DNA of 64,000 nt, from the NCBI GenBank assembly GCA_951394045.1, contig OX595990.1, forward strand, positions 3,340,549-3,404,548. The letters are read 5' to 3'. Under the pieces are notes generated by a model that saw only the letters and a program-made list of their open reading frames with translations, was not told the DNA's origin and searched no databases. Shown piece after piece: positions 9,561 through 19,341 of the stretch (the first letter of the stretch is position 1; the number at the start of each line of letters is the position of its first letter). The translations under genes and the position numbers were made by a program. The stretch comes from Nitzschia sp. DOCU1 (lineage: Eukaryota > Bacillariophyta > Bacillariophyceae > Bacillariales > Bacillariaceae).

Positions 9561-11459
9561 TTACTTAGCTTGACTGCTCAGTTCAAACCAACCCCAATCG
9601 TCTTTGATGGCGTTCACAAAGTGTTTTGTGGCCCAAGCTTCATAATCGTCGCACAAACCTTCTTGAATGATATCCGAGACCGTCACGACTTCGGGCCGAT
9701 TGTTTTCACCATTGTCTCGATACAAGACTTCACCTGGTACATTGGACTTGACCGGTACGTCCAAAAAGCCGCAGCATTCCTTGGTCGACTTGGCGATCGT
9801 TTCATGTTGGCACAATCGCTCGTGGGTCTTTCGCCCGCGTTCACTGCTGGGTAACTTGGATTCAGGCATGTATCCCCAATGCACCCCACCCATGACGTTT
9901 GGAATGGCGTCAAACTCTTCTTCCTTCAAGGCGGGGATAAGATTGTACTCACATCCTTGACAGTCTAGATTCAACACATCCATCATGTTGGGTGTGGATC
10001 CATCCATGGCCAAGTAGACGTCGGCTTCGGCCAAGATACTTCGTAGTTTTCGAAGTTTAACGAGCAACTCCACGTCGTTTGATGAAAACTCTTCGGCAGG
10101 AGTCCAAGAGCGTGTCGAGGTTGTAGATGTCGGACGCCACATCAACTTGGCCATCATGTTGTCTTCATCGTCAGTGTTTGGTCCGACGCCTGCCAAGACG
10201 ATCTTAATCTTGGCAAACTCCATCTTGTTTAAGTTGCATCGCAGATTCAGTTCTTGCAAAAGCCAATTGGGAGACGCGGGCTCCACGCTGACAATCTTGG
10301 TACCTGGATACTTTTGTGAAATAGCCAAGGTAGTCAAACCGCTCCCAGATCCAACGTCAACAAATAACTTGCCCGACCCCAATGACGGTGCCAAGGAATT
10401 AATGGTTTCTTCGAGGTCATTGTTCAATGTATTAACCATGAATTCCAGGCCTTTGTCGCCCGATGGTGCCCACAAGTTATAGGACTTTTGAAAGATTTGT
10501 TTCGACTTGTATTCTTCTGTCATTCCCAAAACCTTTACAAGAAGTTTTTCGTCTGGAATTTGTGCTCGGGCCGCCGTCCACAAATCCAATAGGGGCTTTC
10601 GCTTATGACTCGACGCAGCACAAGAGAATCGCGATACAATTTCAGCTGGGGATTCTTCCTTGGCAGCCAAACAAAACAAGTGCTTGGCAGTTAAAGTAGT
10701 GTACGACATGAATGCATCATCGCCGCCATCACGGAATTGATCGTCCTCCTTAATGTCGAATCCCGGCGCATCATCCAGTCCTTTCAAAATGTCGGCATTT
10801 CCCGCGGCTTCTCGACCCCACTTTTCTTCTTCTTCATCTTCTCCTCCCTGGGGATCGTCATCTTTGGGCTGGGCATCGGCGTCGCCCACGTCTTCTGCGT
10901 TATCTAGATTCTCAAATCCGCCGTCGTCGCCATGCTGATTTTCTTCTAGGCGCCGTCGCATTCTATCAATCGGTGGCTGATCGTCATATTTCTCCTTCTG
11001 TTGCTCTGGATTGAAATCATCCATCTTTGCACCACCACCATCTTTAAGAAGATTCTTGGCGGCTTCTTCAAACAACTTATCACACTCCAGCGTTTCCAAA
11101 ATATCCAACGCCATGGCATTATAAGCTTCACTGACGGGGCTCGCCTTTTTCTGTTTGCGTGATGGTTCATTATTGAGCATGGGCAGTTCTTCTTCCTCGT
11201 CTTCTTCAATTTTCAATTGTGGGTGCGGTTTGCGGGGTCTCAGGGGCGATTCCCCATTCTCTCCAACAGTAGCACTGCTGGGGTCACCGCTGCTAATGCT
11301 GTTGTTGATGCCCGTACTGCTAAAAACCACCAGTAAGACTCCAATGCAAAGACCAGCAACGACCAATCCCAACTTTTCCTTCTCGGCTTGCGAAAGTGGA
11401 GCCCCCGCGTTTCTCCGCCGTAATTGAAAGCCTTGTTTGGCTTTGCGAATCGAAACCAT
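9561..11459 (-). CDS. Type II membrane protein with FkbM-like methyltransferase domain
   Basis: The protein has 632 residues. A basic N-terminus (RRR at 14-16) precedes one transmembrane segment at about 30-48, giving a type II topology typical of Golgi enzymes. Residues 50-250 are acidic low complexity. The catalytic part follows: LFVDVGSGSGLTTLAIS (365-381) is SAM motif I, and Glu393 in SVEP is the ribose-binding acidic residue. MMDVLNLDCQGCEYNLIPAL is the FkbM hallmark (D-x-x-G-x-E). FkbM-type enzymes are SAM-dependent O-methyltransferases, often acting on sugars or lipids; the substrate here is unknown. Lumenal orientation would suit methylation of glycans (inference). The ATG at 11459 gives the only complete membrane anchor. 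Confidence 0.85.
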   Translation of the reverse strand: MVSIRKAKQGFQLRRRNAGAPLSQAEKEKLGLVVAGLCIGVLLVVFSSTGINNSISSGDPSSATVGENGESPLRPRKPHPQLKIEEDEEEELPMLNNEPSRKQKKASPVSEAYNAMALDILETLECDKLFEEAAKNLLKDGGGAKMDDFNPEQQKEKYDDQPPIDRMRRRLEENQHGDDGGFENLDNAEDVGDADAQPKDDDPQGGEDEEEEKWGREAAGNADILKGLDDAPGFDIKEDDQFRDGGDDAFMSYTTLTAKHLFCLAAKEESPAEIVSRFSCAASSHKRKPLLDLWTAARAQIPDEKLLVKVLGMTEEYKSKQIFQKSYNLWAPSGDKGLEFMVNTLNNDLEETINSLAPSLGSGKLFVDVGSGSGLTTLAISQKYPGTKIVSVEPASPNWLLQELNLRCNLNKMEFAKIKIVLAGVGPNTDDEDNMMAKLMWRPTSTTSTRSWTPAEEFSSNDVELLVKLRKLRSILAEADVYLAMDGSTPNMMDVLNLDCQGCEYNLIPALKEEEFDAIPNVMGGVHWGYMPESKLPSSERGRKTHERLCQHETIAKSTKECCGFLDVPVKSNVPGEVLYRDNGENNRPEVVTVSDIIQEGLCDDYEAWATKHFVNAIKDDWGWFELSSQAK

Positions 11460-12355
11460 GATTCACCTGACTTTGAGCTAACAAAAGATGTCCCAGTGCA
11501 AACTTTACCACTAGCGTTGCTCTCGTTCCACTTTGACTTTACAAATGACAGTCGACTTATAGTAAAGAAAGCAAAAGACCAGCTAAACTAGAAGCAGATC
11601 TTATCAGAGGGGCGGACAACAAGAAGTGAATCGTCTCTCCATGCTGGGAAAGGAGGCATTGGGAGCGGATTTTGTCACGCAAATCCAGCCAGAAGATCCG
11701 TTTCGTAGACCGAGTACAGAGTTGTACGCGGGGTCTCATGGATTCTCGCATTGCAATGCATTACTCTAAAGACTTTTATCTATGCCTAAAGCATACAAAC
11801 ATACATATCTATCTGTACTAACGTAGTGCTAATTTGGTTCTCACCAAAAAAGTGCCCGCGACATATGTCAAGGCTTTCCGTTCTTGTTCGCCGGTCATAC
11901 TAAAGCAATACCTGGTACGTTGGGGAGCAGTTGCTCCATGTTTCTCTGATTTCCCTCCAAAAGACTCCACTCCAAGGAGATGGCCCAGCAATTCGAAAAA
12001 ATTAACGAGCCGGCCGGAAGTGACGCGAAAGGAACTGTGGTGGGTTGCCTCCGATGTTGGCGACATCACACCAACTAGATTTTACTAGCGAGAGCAAAAC
12101 GCCCTCGTCTAGCTATCGTTCCTGAGGTAGTTAGTAAGGTGGGGGGACGACCAAGGAAGCTCTAAACTAACCCAGTTTGCTGTCCCTACCCTAAAGCGAA
12201 TGGTAAACATTCAGAGGATCCAGCACCGAGGCCCGTCCCATTGTCGTTGAAGGTAGATTGTCAAGTGAGGCTAGCTAGTCGAAAACATGATAAAAACTGC
12301 TTTTAGTAGGCTGATTAGACATTGTGTAGTTTTGTTATGAATTATAGTCTATATG
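11460..12355. other. Intergenic, no gene recognised
   Basis: This lies between the start of one minus-strand gene and the end of the next. It includes TACCTGGTA at 11909-11917 and a plus-strand frame of 84 codons at 11834-12088 with no recognisable domain, which is not called. Confidence 0.35.
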
Positions 12356-13432
12356 TTACCAGGAAAAGACATGAAGGCCGTCATGGCAAGCGTTGTTTTG
12401 ACTGCCATTGCGGCAGAGAAAATGTCGGGTCCGCCAAAAGTCGTAGGTGAACAAGGAATCGTATTCGGTAATAGTTTCACGCGCCTCAGTAGTATCAGGT
12501 TGCTCGTTTGGTTCTGGTTGCTTTTCTTCAATGTCATCCAGTATAATGGTGCCCGTCAACGATCCACAATCACTAACGTCGTTTCCTGTGCAGAACAGTA
12601 GAATATCACCCACGGCATCCAGGCAGTTGTTCCGAGACCACCAAGGGGGTAACTTGAGGTTCTTGAAGGAAGAACTATTGGACTGTCTCGAAGATGTGCG
12701 CCCAGAACTGTCCGGGGTGAGTTCCGATGGACCGCAACGGGGAACGGGCAAGTTCCAAACGCCCAAACCCTCCGTAATCGTCGACGTGTCCGCCAACGAC
12801 ATATCACCATCAACCTCTTCTATAGAGGATAACATCGTCTCTCCATAGTAATACTTGAAGAGATGTTTTGTTCGTGCCAGCCTCTTAGCGTTGCTGCTGC
12901 CCTCCTTCACTACCATGTCCCTGCGTTGTAGTGGATAGCGTAGGACCTTGTGGGGTAATTCGTGGAAGTCTTGGATCGCATAGATGGTAATGAGGTAGAG
13001 TTTGGAATCCAGAATAACAGCTTTCCAGGCCCGAGCTAGCAGGGGGGTGGGTGCCAGAAGTTTGGTTTTGGAAAACTCTTCCGTCAACACCTTCAACTCC
13101 AGAAATCTCACCAAGTTCTGCACAATGAAACTCCGGCGGGTGTGGCTCCATTCGGAGCAGAACTCACCGATGGTAACCTCTAATTCATTCCATGGAGCAA
13201 ACGGTTGAGATAACACGGAGAGAAAGGTTGTAGATTTTGATTTTGACTTGTTCGCTTTTAAGTCTGGCTTTGTGCCGGCCAGCTTAACCCCGGCCTTGGT
13301 ATTCGCATACGACGATCGTTTCAGAATGCCGCCGCAAGCTCTGCTGCTTCCATTATCCGTTTCGGATTTGACTTGTCGTCGTTTCCGTCTCGTCGTAGTT
13401 TGTGGTTGCTTTTTGGAGGACTTCATCGTCAT
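12356..13432 (-). CDS. Protein with diverged GRDP/DUF1399-like domain, paralogue of the gene at 19342
   Basis: The protein has 358 residues. The N-terminus is Lys/Arg-rich (RRKRRQVK at 15-22) and could be a nuclear signal. Residues about 75-205 form a helical domain: WNELEVTIGEF, FLELKV (110-115), LLARAWKAVILDSKLYL (131-147), YAIQDFH (151-157), and RTKHLFKYYYGETM (187-200). The pattern of LELK, a central Trp, a YL helix and a final RT..LF..Y..E matches the glycine-rich-domain-protein (GRDP/DUF1399) fold. The canonical WH pair is replaced by WK, so it is diverged. The C-terminal third is Ser-rich and low complexity. The same domain occurs in the gene at 19342, with YAIQDFH kept exactly. The family has no established biochemical role that I can name for this version. 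Confidence 0.75.
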   Translation of the reverse strand: MTMKSSKKQPQTTTRRKRRQVKSETDNGSSRACGGILKRSSYANTKAGVKLAGTKPDLKANKSKSKSTTFLSVLSQPFAPWNELEVTIGEFCSEWSHTRRSFIVQNLVRFLELKVLTEEFSKTKLLAPTPLLARAWKAVILDSKLYLITIYAIQDFHELPHKVLRYPLQRRDMVVKEGSSNAKRLARTKHLFKYYYGETMLSSIEEVDGDMSLADTSTITEGLGVWNLPVPRCGPSELTPDSSGRTSSRQSNSSSFKNLKLPPWWSRNNCLDAVGDILLFCTGNDVSDCGSLTGTIILDDIEEKQPEPNEQPDTTEARETITEYDSLFTYDFWRTRHFLCRNGSQNNACHDGLHVFSW

Positions 13433-14354
13433 GGTTGTGTATAGCGTTTTAAATGTGCACGATTAGTCTCTGCCTTCTCTCAAATTTATGAACGACCTGA
13501 AAGAGGATTGAAAAGGGCGCGGGTCGCCACTGTCTCGCGTGCCCCTCGGTTTTGCGGCGAATTCCGCCGGGACTTGGCAAATTTTGATTTGTTTCTCTGT
13601 TGAGAGACGCTGGCACGAGATGGAGATCGGCCTGCTCGATTTCGTGACTTATTCAACGATCCGTTCGAGCAAGTCAGGTACTGCAACAGATATTTTCATT
13701 CATGTGTGTCGTGTGACCCGCGCAGAGCGGCATCGCTACAGTTTGCGCATCACTTGGCCACGCCTTCCGCCCGAAAGACGTGCGCGGAATGTCTCGGAGA
13801 CATCGAAAAAGAGCAATGTACCGAATCCTACACAAAGGTACGAAAAATATTTTGTCGTACCTTTGTGTAGGATTCGGTACATTGCTCTTTTTCGATGTCT
13901 CCGAGACATTCCGCGCACGTCTTTCGGGCGGAAGGCGTGGCCAAGTGATGCGCAAACTGTAGCGATGCTTCGGATCTTCGCCCGTGCTGGGATGACATGT
14001 TGAATGTTGTGCACGTGGCCCATATCTACCACTAGTAATCGCTGCTTTAATAGTACCAGGTAGGGATCATAGCTCTATTAGAAGCTAGCGGTATAGTAGC
14101 TAGCTAGTGAATAGAGTGCAGCAACAGTAACAATCAACTGGCAGCTTAAAGCCAAAGCTTGCAATCAGGAAGAGTCATTAAAGGGCATTTCATGTAGTGT
14201 AAGCCGCATTACAAAATCGAGGGAAATGAGTGTGGCGTCATGGATGCGACCCATAACTGACATACTGCCATAGCTACTATAGTCGTCAATCGCTTGGGAA
14301 TGCGAATCAGTACTTGTTGTTTGGGGTTAGCTCGCGCCTGTGGCAGCCCATCAC
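13433..14354. other. Intergenic region holding a long perfect hairpin
   Basis: No conventional gene. The centre holds a perfect inverted repeat (separate entry). The overlapping frames seen on both strands at 13539-14032 are products of that symmetry. TACCAGGTA occurs at 14054-14062, followed by CTAGCTAG-type DNA. Confidence 0.5.
13730..13968. repeat. Perfect 114-bp inverted repeat with an 11-nt loop
   Basis: The left arm is 13730-13843, the right arm 13855-13968 and the loop 13844-13854. Compared base by base, the two arms are exact reverse complements with no mismatch over 114 bp, and pairing stops at once outside 13730 and 13968. A transcript from either strand would fold into a very long hairpin. 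Each arm also carries a coding-like frame containing TCAECLGDIEKEQC; on the minus strand it is preceded by an ATG at 13998. This suggests the arm derives from the 5' part of a protein gene. Possible explanations are a hairpin small-RNA source, a fold-back transposon remnant, or a palindromic assembly artefact. Confidence 0.9.
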
Positions 14355-15230
14355 CTATACCAAACGAGAAAGAGCCCCAGCGTCAACGGGAAGAGTGTGG
14401 CCGGTAATGTACTTTGCATTTCGGCTCAGCAAAAAGGCACAAGCATCTGCCACGTCTTGCGGCTGGGTTAATCCAGGCAATGCATTCATGGCAGTCAGAT
14501 TATTTCGTACTTCTTCGGGATCACTGGACATGGCTATGAATTGGGATATCATGGTCGTTTCCGTGCTAGTTGGAGCAATGGCATTCACTCTGATTTTGTG
14601 CTGAGCATACTCCACAGCGGAAGCTTGAGTCATACCTCTCACGGCCCACTTGGATGCCGTGTATGCACCTAGCAAGGGCAGTCCTCGAAAACCGGCCGTC
14701 GATGACAAGTTGACAATGGCAAAGTTCGGATCTTCCCCGTTCGCACCCATCTCGGCTGCTTTCGAGACCATGTGAGCCAATCCGTACTTGAGACCATAAA
14801 AGACTCCATTCAGATTAATGTTCAACACGCGATGCCATTCGTCGAGGTCATATTCCGCGTAAGTCTGCTGGGGACCGACAACTCCGGCGTTGTTGACGAG
14901 AGCATGAAGGACTCCTTCGTCGCTAAACGTTGCTGCCTGTTCCACGGCATTAGCCACATCCTCCGGCTTGGATACATCCGCTCGTATAAACTGGAGCTTC
15001 GAAGGAAACTCTTGTACGAGGCGTCGACCCGACACCTCGTCAACATCGGCGATCGTGATGTGTGAATAGCCTTCTTCGCTGAGAAGCCTTCTAACGATGG
15101 CTTCTCCAAGCCCTTTCGAGCCACCTGTAACAAGCGCAGATCGATAGCGGACTTGATGAATACTTCGTGCGACACTTCTTGCCGCATTGAAACCTGTTTG
15201 GAGGCGAGTGAAAGCAGAAACCAGCGTCAT
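14355..15230 (-). CDS. Short-chain dehydrogenase/reductase, probably mitochondrial
   Basis: This 291-residue classical SDR has a Rossmann cofactor motif TGGSKGLG (35-42), Asp at the end of beta-2 (IADVDE), NNAG (113-116), a catalytic Ser at 176/177 in NLSS, and YTASK with Tyr190 and Lys194. The acidic residue after beta-2 favours NAD(H) over NADP(H). The C-terminal ITGHTLPVDAG is a standard SDR ending. The first about 28 residues are rich in Arg, Ala and Ser with few acids (FNAARSVARSIHQVRYRS) and look like a mitochondrial presequence. The substrate cannot be assigned. The length is slightly above a bare SDR because of the presequence. Confidence 0.92.
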   Translation of the reverse strand: MTLVSAFTRLQTGFNAARSVARSIHQVRYRSALVTGGSKGLGEAIVRRLLSEEGYSHITIADVDEVSGRRLVQEFPSKLQFIRADVSKPEDVANAVEQAATFSDEGVLHALVNNAGVVGPQQTYAEYDLDEWHRVLNINLNGVFYGLKYGLAHMVSKAAEMGANGEDPNFAIVNLSSTAGFRGLPLLGAYTASKWAVRGMTQASAVEYAQHKIRVNAIAPTSTETTMISQFIAMSSDPEEVRNNLTAMNALPGLTQPQDVADACAFLLSRNAKYITGHTLPVDAGALSRLV

Positions 15231-15804
15231 GATTCGATAGATTCACTTGACTCAGGAAAGATCACACATCCGTGGTCGTGGCGACACGCTTTGTGGTTAC
15301 AGGCGGGATGAACTCAGTAGAACCTTGCCTTCGCCGCTGATTGCTGTGTCGTATTCGTAGACGAGGAAAGTCTTTGGACCACGGGTTCGGCCATGGTTGC
15401 TGACTCTATTCGGACAAAGAATGGTGCTACTGTAAAGAAAGGAGAGAATCTTTGGGTCGGGCAAATCGAAAAAGATTCTCAGTACCTCGGATATCACCGG
15501 TCGCCATTCGAGCGTGGCCTACCATAATTCCTTAATTACCGAGTCCGACCTGATGTTTAGAGTTTCCCCCCGCCTATTTAACTCTAAATACATAATGAGA
15601 ACAAAAGCGGCAACGAACATTGTATTCCAATCGAACGGTCCAAAAATAAAGTTATTTAGACGAGCCAACGTTGTGCACCTGCAGAATCAACTCCGTCTCG
15701 GCGATGGCAATGACGACCAAGTGTCTTGGCGACCGTAGAAAACAGTATCTTTGAAAGAAAACGTTGTTTGATGGTTTCTTCCGTCATAGTGATGGCCATC
15801 CCAC
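15231..15804. promoter_or_regulatory. Divergent intergenic region
   Basis: Lies between the start of the minus-strand SDR and the plus-strand gene at 15805, so both promoters should be here. No defined motif or open frame of note was recognised. Confidence 0.35.
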
Positions 15805-16752
15805 ATGAGGCAAGCGACCTTGGAGTTGGAATCGACTACGGGCTTCCATCGATACGATCCCTTGCATCGAAGCATGCAAGAGTACCACCCGACGCCATGC
15901 TACGGCGGCGTCGTCGTTTCGCTATTGGACGGGTTTCTGAGAGGCGTAGATATGTCATGCCAACATCCGGGGCAGTCCAAAATGAATGAAAGATGTACTA
16001 CACCAGTAGTGGAATGCAATGAAAAGGCGTATGTTATGTCCTCCAACGGACGGATAAAGCGGAAGCGACGCGGCACGAAGAAGAGAGGCGACTCCGAAAC
16101 GGACGAAAGCGACCGCGAAACACCAAGGCCCCAACCAATCGACAGGAATCAATGGAAGCGAATAGCCCGTTTACAAGCTAGAACAAATGCTCGTCAAGCT
16201 GCCATTCGAGCGGGGCAGGCGGCCGCAAGGGTCAAGCCGCGATCGCACCGCAGCGGAACCAAGGGAAAGGAGATACGAAAGTACGCCAACGGTGATTCAG
16301 TAGACTTTGCACCCACGCAACTGCCTCCTATCATTGAAATTCAAGAGAGCGCTCTTTCTCAAGACACACTGTCGTTTTGGGGCAACCACGACGACAAGAA
16401 GTTATCAGAGGAGCTGAAGAGTATGTTGTCGCAAATGTCTCACGATCTTTCTTGGGTGCCTAGTATCGAAGGCACCGACGAAACAGGGAACGAGGACGAT
16501 AAGGAAAACTCGCTAGTTCAAAGAGCCAACAAATATCAAACCTCCCTGATTCTGGGTAAATATTCTCCAGTAGAGATGACTCGAATCAAGTCGGCGGACT
16601 TTGAAGTTTGGATTGACGACGATTCGGGAGCGAACGCCTCTGAAACGGAAATTCTGCTAATTGAGGAAAAGGATGGTATCATTGAGGAAGGGGAGGATGA
16701 GTGTGACGATTACGACGACTACGAGAAGGAGGAGGATGACGACGCAAACTAG
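15805..16752 (+). CDS. Hypothetical protein with basic middle and acidic tail
   Basis: The reading frame has 315 codons from an ATG. Residues 1-80 are unremarkable. KRKRRGTKKR (85-94) looks like a nuclear localisation signal. It is followed by an Arg/Ala-rich helix (WKRIARLQARTNARQAAIRA) that could bind nucleic acid. Residues 170-230 contain a short hydrophobic pattern around LKSMLSQMSHDLSWVP. The C-terminus is strongly acidic (EDECDDYDDYEKEEDDDAN). No known domain is recognised. The composition is consistent with a nuclear, largely disordered protein. A downstream Met (60 or 78) may be the true start, because the first section is less constrained. Confidence 0.6.
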   Translation: MRQATLELESTTGFHRYDPLHRSMQEYHPTPCYGGVVVSLLDGFLRGVDMSCQHPGQSKMNERCTTPVVECNEKAYVMSSNGRIKRKRRGTKKRGDSETDESDRETPRPQPIDRNQWKRIARLQARTNARQAAIRAGQAAARVKPRSHRSGTKGKEIRKYANGDSVDFAPTQLPPIIEIQESALSQDTLSFWGNHDDKKLSEELKSMLSQMSHDLSWVPSIEGTDETGNEDDKENSLVQRANKYQTSLILGKYSPVEMTRIKSADFEVWIDDDSGANASETEILLIEEKDGIIEEGEDECDDYDDYEKEEDDDAN

Positions 16753-17526
16753 GCAACGAGGAAGATGACAATTCTTGTTTATCTCCTCGAAATGGAGAAA
16801 TTTTCAAAGCAAAAGACTGATACTATTTTGTGCGAAGCATGGCAAGCAGCGCATGAACCACTTTTGAAAATGTTGTTCTGAATATACACATGTAAATTTT
16901 AAGGGGAATTGTATTCTACACGCTATTACATTCGTCTCCAATGAGTTGAGATCAACTGCCGCAGCTACGACCTGCGGCGCCATTCAGACGTGGCGATCCC
17001 CCAGTGGGACTTGGAGCGCAAATAATGCACATACTAGATCCTCTTTGAGATAAAGAATGTCATATCTTGCCATGATTTCATTTCTTCTGTGAATAATGGG
17101 AGTTGCTACCGGCGTGTAGACCGGGGGATCATTTGTGCACATTCCCGTGCGACGCTACTGAAACGAGAAGCTAACGTGCAGAAGTCAATCTGACCTAAAG
17201 TAGAACACAATGCAGCCTCTCGGAAACTGGGATTTTCTAGCTTGTAACGGGGAAAAGCTGCTACGGGGATTGGTCTTGACGTCTACTCTGTCGCAACATG
17301 GGGGCGAGACCTTCTCGTCGACACACCAGCATATCGTTGCTAGCTTGCTCGCAATTCTAAATCGAACCACCTGCGTTGCAAGGTTAGACTTCGGTGACCG
17401 CTCATTAATGACAATCATTCAATACATCCTGGTGCTCTCGCTTGAACAAGTTCGTTGCCGCGCCGAGATGGAACGCCGTTTATTCAAGTAGACGCCTGCG
17501 CGACAAATTTCCCTTCCAACCCGAAA
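16753..17526. other. Intergenic, no gene recognised
   Basis: The spacer lies between convergent genes. A 93-codon plus-strand frame at 17210-17491 begins with ATG but has an antisense shadow and no recognisable domain, so it is not called. Confidence 0.35.
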
Positions 17527-18414
17527 CTACTTTTCTGATTCTCCACCCGGAATCTGACACGGATAGAGTTCTTCTGGACAACAAGCCTGTGCGTTCTTGT
17601 TATTGAGATCGATGCATCTCAAGATTTCAATTTCGTATCTCAAGATTTCATCACGTGGGACTGGTTTCTTGAGAACATTTCCTCCCATCATCCAAGCTTG
17701 ATACCGAGAGACTCCACCATTACCATACGCCAGTTCCGCTGGGACCACAACGAGCCGAATCCCACCTTGTCTCATGGGTTCTACTCGTTCTCCCGCTGTT
17801 CCGACCAATGTACCGCGTGATACAATGGCGTCATCCATACCGGGGGTGACGATACCAGGAGACGACGATCCCAAAGTAGACGACCCCAATTCGTAAAGAA
17901 TCGGTCGGCCATCCTGACGAGTATCTATCAAAATAGTCCCATCGCGCAATAAGGCTTGCACATGCATGACGACAGTCGGTTTTGGTGGGGAATCGTCGTC
18001 GTCATTTTTATCTGTGGTCACTACTTCTGTGACCAAGGGTCCTTTTCCGACTCGTAGATTTCGGAACTGAATACCAGACTTGAGTTTGTAGACTCGCCGC
18101 TCCTCATCTTGATCGGACTCCAAGGCCCATGCGGCTCTAGAATGCTTAAGTACGCATGCTGCTGCTGCGACGGCAGCAGATCTGGTCACGATCCCCCGCC
18201 GCGACATTAGAAACAATGGGGAGGCTCGCAGTAGTCTGTTTTCTTCCGTAATCGTAGCTTCATGAGGGTGACAATATGATGAAAAATCGCGTTTCTCATG
18301 GTTGGCTTCTTGCGTTTGAATGCAACTGAAGGACGATGCCAGTTGTCCGCAGATCGATAGCCACACAAGAAGGAAAAGCCACAACCAAAGTGGAGACGAG
18401 CGGCGTATCAACAT
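17527..18414 (-). CDS. FKBP-type peptidyl-prolyl isomerase, predicted thylakoid lumen
   Basis: The protein has 295 residues. Targeting is tripartite: a signal peptide at about 8-27, a cleavage context ASSFS (26-30) with Phe after it as in diatom plastid proteins, then a twin-arginine motif SRRG (71-74) followed by an Ala-rich hydrophobic run and AWA (95-97), typical of Tat import into the thylakoid lumen. The FKBP domain follows: YKLKSGIQFRNLRVGKGP, a loop with acidic insertion, GTILIDTR, PGMDDAI, and IRLVVVPAELAYGNGGV with final EIEILR. Several ligand-pocket residues of active FKBPs are changed, as is common for lumenal FKBPs. Foldase or assembly-factor roles for photosynthetic complexes are known for the plant group; its exact partner is unknown. 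Confidence 0.88.
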   Translation of the reverse strand: MLIRRSSPLWLWLFLLVWLSICGQLASSFSCIQTQEANHEKRDFSSYCHPHEATITEENRLLRASPLFLMSRRGIVTRSAAVAAAACVLKHSRAAWALESDQDEERRVYKLKSGIQFRNLRVGKGPLVTEVVTTDKNDDDDSPPKPTVVMHVQALLRDGTILIDTRQDGRPILYELGSSTLGSSSPGIVTPGMDDAIVSRGTLVGTAGERVEPMRQGGIRLVVVPAELAYGNGGVSRYQAWMMGGNVLKKPVPRDEILRYEIEILRCIDLNNKNAQACCPEELYPCQIPGGESEK

Positions 18415-19341
18415 GATTGATTCTTCTACGCAAGAAACAACAATGGCGAGGCTGGTTTCGCCAATTACATCATTCAGGAAAGTGAAGAATGCATGCTATT
18501 TCATCTCGCCGACGTCCAAACGACACTAACATATGGATCTTTGGTAGGCCGATAGCTACGGTAGCAAGTTCCGACCACCCGAACGACAAAGGGGGTCAGG
18601 GGGAACAAAGAACTTCAAAAAATGAGAAGGCTTGAAATTTTTGGCGCGTCAACTTTCTCCAGAAGAACACGGTATTCCCGAAGAATGTCCGCTCTAAGTA
18701 CCGGTAGTGGCATCTGCCGGCGCGAAATTTTAATGTTTGGCGCCTGTTTTTCGAAATTGAATATATTCTTGATCGTTGAGGATCATACAATCAAATACAT
18801 TGATCAATTTAACTATGGTGATTGGATCAACGAACGGATGCAGGACTTATTTTATTTAAGAAAGGCTATAGCTAAAAAACTCATGGGATACCATTCAATT
18901 GGAAGGAGTTCCGATGTAACGAAATTCTGTTATGTGAACTTCGCAGTCATAGTCTTGTAAACAACGAATGTGCCGTGTCTGTTTTCGCGGTACCAGCAGC
19001 TGTTGCTTTATTCTACGCCGTGTTCTTTCGAAGCACCGTTCTTCCAACAAAGCGGGAAAGTCGTCCGAAACTTTGACACACGCATCACATCAGCCCGGGC
19101 ATAGACCCACAAGCGGTATTTTGCCGATAGCGAAAGTCTCCGATCGATGCAACCAAAAGAAAGTTCCTCGACCCTGCATCCTGGACCTGCATCCACGGAC
19201 TTGACTGTTGTCGGCCCATTCATCAAGTACGATAGCTAGATTGATTCATCGATTCATTCATTCATTCGATCGGTGCTGTGACCCTTCGTTCCATCGATTC
19301 TCGCAACTTGTATTTCTCTGGCACCTCTAGCGATCAACATC
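18415..19341. promoter_or_regulatory. Divergent intergenic region
   Basis: About 0.9 kb separates the FKBP start and the gene at 19342. The part at about 18720-18960 is AT-rich and open on the plus strand for 112 codons, but without a recognisable domain. A short ATTCATTC run occurs near 19250-19270. Confidence 0.35.

Noticed and set aside
13539..14032. Overlapping 93- to 154-codon frames on both strands
   Set aside because: They mirror each other because of the perfect inverted repeat. The peptides are identical on the two strands and cross the loop, so they are no evidence for separate genes.
17210..17491. 93-codon plus-strand frame
   Set aside because: No recognisable domain, overlapped by an antisense frame, and isolated between convergent genes.
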